Below, in pieces: positions 61,434-64,000 of a stretch of DNA of 64,000 nt; position 1 is the stretch's first letter, and the number at the start of each line of letters is the position of its first letter. A program made the position numbers and the translations under genes. The notes under the pieces are model-generated. The model searched no databases. It had not been told where the DNA came from and saw only the letters and a program-made list of their open reading frames with translations. Location of the stretch: the NCBI RefSeq assembly GCF_000814025.1, contig NZ_JWLL01000003.1, forward strand, positions 330,334 to 394,333, in the 5' to 3' direction. This DNA comes from Tateyamaria sp. ANG-S1 (GTDB taxonomy: Bacteria > Pseudomonadota > Alphaproteobacteria > Rhodobacterales > Rhodobacteraceae).

Positions 61434-63824
61434 TCAGGTGTGGTAAGTGGCAGAATGCAGATCGCGCAGCGTGAAGTTTGGGGGAGCTTCTGCATTGCTG
61501 GGTTGAAAATGAATGGTGACGGGCCTGCCTGGGATCACATCAAAGCAGTTGTCGCTGAAGCGACCCGGCTGATCGGCCTCGACAGCGACGAACAGCGCCA
61601 GATGCTGCGCTGTCAGCGTGATCTGCCATCCATCTTGGTCCTGTGTGATATCAGCGGTCATTTGCGGCGCGACCAAAGGATAGGACTTGTAGCGATGCGG
61701 CGCGAAGTGGTCCGAACAGGTAGGACCACCATTTACGGACCAGTCGAACCAGAGGATTTCGTCTTTGCCCAGTTTTTCGCTCGCGATGGACATGGCGCGG
61801 AACGATTCAACGGTCTTTGCGTTCGCCGATACCTGCCCAAGCGGGCGCAACTCTCCCGATGGGGCGACGGCGAAAGCTGCAACAACCACGTCACAAGCCG
61901 ATGCCATGTCGTTAACGATGCGCAGCTCAATCTCGTCCCCCATTGGAACAGCAACCACTGTCACGTCCGCATAGAACCGTCGGGCCGCGTGGTGCAGCAG
62001 CTTCCACCCACCCCCGTGATCCAGGCTGGACCAAGAGCACACGGGCCACGTGTCGTTGAGCTGCCAGTAAAGCGTGCCCATGCAATGCGGTTTCAGCCCA
62101 CGCCAATGGGTCACGGCTGTCTTGATGGCCAGCGCCTGCTGCACTTGGCTGAGATAGACGAAATCCTCGAACCCGTTGGGAAAGCGGAAGTACCGAAACA
62201 TCGTCTCGGCTATCCGTGCATTGCCGCCAGCGTTCTTCTGGTGGCTCTCCATCACCGGAGATGCGATGTTGCAATCGTCTGGGTCGGCAAATCGTCGGAT
62301 CACGTCCATCGATGGATAGGACTGAAACCCGAACTCGGAACAAAAGCGCGGGCGCACGTCGCGGTAGTGCTCGAAATCGCGCCCCTCGTGCCAGACCGAC
62401 CAGAAATGCATGTCGCCCGAGCTGTCGTCATGCCAGTTGCTGCCGAAGTCCATCAGCCCAGGCGACGGGCTGGACGGCCACCAGATTGCTGTCGGTGCGG
62501 TGTCGCGCAGGGCCGCCTCAATGGTGCGGTTCAACCGGTCATAGGACACAAGGTAACGGTCCCGGTTGTTCCGGCTTTCCTCATACCACGTCAGCGCGCC
62601 CAGCAATTCATTGTCGCCGCACCACAGTGCGATGCATGCATGATGGTTAAGACGCGCGACCTGTTCGCGCACTTCCGCGTCGATGTCGGTCAGAAACGCT
62701 TCGGTCGCCGGATAGAGGTGGCAAGCGAACATGAAGTCATGCCAGACCAGCAACCCCATCTCATCACACAGATCATAGAACCAATCCGGCTCATACCGCC
62801 CCCCGCCCCAGATGCGGATCATGTTCATGTTCGCATCGACGGCCGATTGCAGCAGATCACGGCACGCCTCGGGCGTGATCGCACCGGCCAGCGCGTCAGC
62901 CGGTATCCAGTTTGCCCCCTTCATGAAAATGGGACGCCCATTGATGTGAAGGGCAAAACTTGTACCGGCATCATCCGGCGTGGTCACAAGCCGGATGTCA
63001 CGCAGGCCAATGCGATATGTCGATTGTGCTGGCCCGACCGAGACGACCAAGTCGTAAAGAACCTGAGCACCCTGACCGACTGGCCACCACAACTCCGGCG
63101 CTTCGATCTCCAGCGACACTTTCGCCTCGCCCGCGTCCATAAGAGCGGGAGCACTTACCCCACACAACGAAACCGACACCTCGGTTCCATCCGCGATCCC
63201 ATCGCCCAGGACGGTGCAATCGACTGCGACATGGCCGTCGCCATGGCGCTGCGCCACGATCACATCCGCGATACGCGGCCCCTTCGGCTCAAGCCGGATG
63301 TCGCCATAAAGACCAAAGGGCGCCAGCGCGATGTTCCAGTCCCAACCGAAATCACACTCCGGTTTGCGCAGCATGTTGCCGTGCGGGATTGGGCAGTTCT
63401 CCGCTTGAAAAGGCACCGGAAACGGCTGCGCCTCGGCCCGGTCTTTGGCGATCCTCGGGGCGGATCTGAAGTGCAGGGTGATGACGTTTTCGCCCAGCAC
63501 CAAAGCGTCCGACACATCGACGCGGTGGGCGCGGAACATGCTGTCCGCGCGCAGAACGGTCTGACCATTCAGCGACACATCCACCACTGTATCCAGCATC
63601 GACAGAACCAGCGTCATATGCCGATCCGTCGCGCGGAAGGTGCGGGTCAACAGCCAATCCCGTTCGCCGATCCAGCGCAGATTATGTTCGTTACGGCCCC
63701 AATATGGATCCGGAATGACCCTTGCATCGCGCAAGGCGCTGATCCCGTCACCGGGCAGCACCATAGGCGCGGTGTATTGGCCTGTCTCATCCGACAGGTG
63801 CCATGGGCCGCTCAGATCCAGCAT
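61434..63824 (-). CDS. beta-mannosidase, glycoside hydrolase family 2
   Basis: The 796-residue protein has the GH2 order: an N-terminal jelly-roll (WIGERDWLLTRTF, FDxGWDWN-like CDFGWDWNIA), an immunoglobulin-like domain, and a TIM barrel with GANWIPADAL, RIWGGGRYE, the acid/base glutamate in WCGDNELLG near residue 406 and the nucleophile in RFCSEFGFQSYPS near 495. These are mannosidase and not galactosidase features. No signal peptide is seen, so it acts in the cytoplasm on imported mannosides. The ATG at 63824 (MLDLSGPWHL) is the family-like start; it follows the ABC ATPase gene by four bases. Confidence 0.9.
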   Translation of the reverse strand: MLDLSGPWHLSDETGQYTAPMVLPGDGISALRDARVIPDPYWGRNEHNLRWIGERDWLLTRTFRATDRHMTLVLSMLDTVVDVSLNGQTVLRADSMFRAHRVDVSDALVLGENVITLHFRSAPRIAKDRAEAQPFPVPFQAENCPIPHGNMLRKPECDFGWDWNIALAPFGLYGDIRLEPKGPRIADVIVAQRHGDGHVAVDCTVLGDGIADGTEVSVSLCGVSAPALMDAGEAKVSLEIEAPELWWPVGQGAQVLYDLVVSVGPAQSTYRIGLRDIRLVTTPDDAGTSFALHINGRPIFMKGANWIPADALAGAITPEACRDLLQSAVDANMNMIRIWGGGRYEPDWFYDLCDEMGLLVWHDFMFACHLYPATEAFLTDIDAEVREQVARLNHHACIALWCGDNELLGALTWYEESRNNRDRYLVSYDRLNRTIEAALRDTAPTAIWWPSSPSPGLMDFGSNWHDDSSGDMHFWSVWHEGRDFEHYRDVRPRFCSEFGFQSYPSMDVIRRFADPDDCNIASPVMESHQKNAGGNARIAETMFRYFRFPNGFEDFVYLSQVQQALAIKTAVTHWRGLKPHCMGTLYWQLNDTWPVCSWSSLDHGGGWKLLHHAARRFYADVTVVAVPMGDEIELRIVNDMASACDVVVAAFAVAPSGELRPLGQVSANAKTVESFRAMSIASEKLGKDEILWFDWSVNGGPTCSDHFAPHRYKSYPLVAPQMTADITQDQDGWQITLTAQHLALFVAVEADQPGRFSDNCFDVIPGRPVTIHFQPSNAEAPPNFTLRDLHSATYHT

Positions 63825-63828
63825 CGGC

Positions 63829-64000
63829 TCAGAGCCTTTCCTCAGTCTGCTTGTCGAACAGCGAGGCACGGGCAGGATCAAAACCGATCGTGATCCGATC
63901 TCCGGGTAATACAGCCGCCTGCCCGTCCATGCGGATGCGCACCGGCATACCCGCCAAGGATGCCCACGCCAGCGTATCTGAGCCCATCGGCTCAACCAGA
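63829..64000 (-). CDS. sugar ABC transporter ATPase, C-terminal fragment (runs off the window)
   Basis: Reading leftward from the window edge, 56 codons end in TGA at 63829. The peptide includes VEPMGSDTLAW, MPVRIRMDG, LPGDRITIGFDP and ARASLFDKQTEERL, the TOBE/OB regulatory end of a MalK/UgpC-type ATPase. The importer it serves presumably brings in the beta-mannoside cleaved by the next gene. Confidence 0.85.
   Translation of the reverse strand, partial: LVEPMGSDTLAWASLAGMPVRIRMDGQAAVLPGDRITIGFDPARASLFDKQTEERL

Noticed and set aside
61440-63893. Plus-strand open frame of more than 800 codons opposite the beta-mannosidase
   Set aside because: The length is an effect of high GC and codon bias in the real gene; the translated sequence has no recognisable domain and no start signal.
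1-64000. CRISPR arrays, rRNA genes and prophage structural genes
   Set aside because: No regularly spaced repeats, rRNA-like sequence or phage head, tail or lysis genes were seen.

Overview
The window looks like a chromosomal segment of a marine alphaproteobacterium of the Rhodobacterales (Roseobacter group). The grounds are the gene content and order: a FixNOQP/GHIS cbb3 oxidase locus joined to uspA, fnrL and hemN; a polyol operon arranged like the Rhodobacter smo operon; Rhodobacterales-type carB, glyA and cyclopropane synthase neighbours; and high GC. A gene for an 8-vinyl chlorophyllide reductase (bciA) hints that the organism may be an aerobic anoxygenic phototroph, although no other photosynthesis gene lies here.

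Layout. 1-66: start of a divergent malic enzyme gene. 271-3919: nucleoside and pyrimidine salvage (cdd-deoA-deoB, then upp behind an extragenic repeat). 3988-16452: core genes (SPOR protein, a degenerate M48-like membrane protein, nadK, glyA, bciA, an esterase, a cyclopropane-fatty-acid synthase, a HAD-like protein without its catalytic aspartates, carB). 16456-17451: an exported protein and tRNA-Thr(CGU). 17452 to about 24845: an AT-richer, decayed mobile island directly behind the tRNA. It holds a truncated VirD4-like ATPase in a four-gene membrane operon, a 36-codon small ORF, an unknown gene, a ROK-like protein, a serine resolvase, and truncated mobC and exported-protein genes joined end to end.

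24846-36373: a BKACE-family enzyme, then the microaerobic respiration locus ccoS-I-H-G and ccoP-Q-O-N, uspA, fnrL and hemN, with four FNR-type boxes (TTGAT-N4-RTCAA). FnrL probably senses low oxygen and induces the high-affinity oxidase, its copper/redox assembly proteins, a stress protein and oxygen-independent haem synthesis together.

36370-50914: a myo-inositol catabolic regulon. iolG, an aldolase, iolB, iolC, a PhyH-type dioxygenase and iolD run on one strand; a Gfo/Idh dehydrogenase, iolE and a second dehydrogenase diverge on the other. A LacI-type regulator and a MocB-like ABC importer follow. The same palindrome (TTGCAACCGGTTGCAA, or one base off) occurs at the divergent iol promoter and upstream of the importer, so one LacI protein probably controls both. 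iolA/mmsA is not in the window.

50945-59517: a Tag-like DNA glycosylase, then a second LacI regulator and the smoEFGKS-mtlK sorbitol/mannitol transport and oxidation operon, with its own palindromic operator. 59531-64000: a glycoside operon on the minus strand (the end of an ABC ATPase gene, a GH2 beta-mannosidase, a TIM-barrel isomerase, a Gfo/Idh dehydrogenase) that continues beyond the window.
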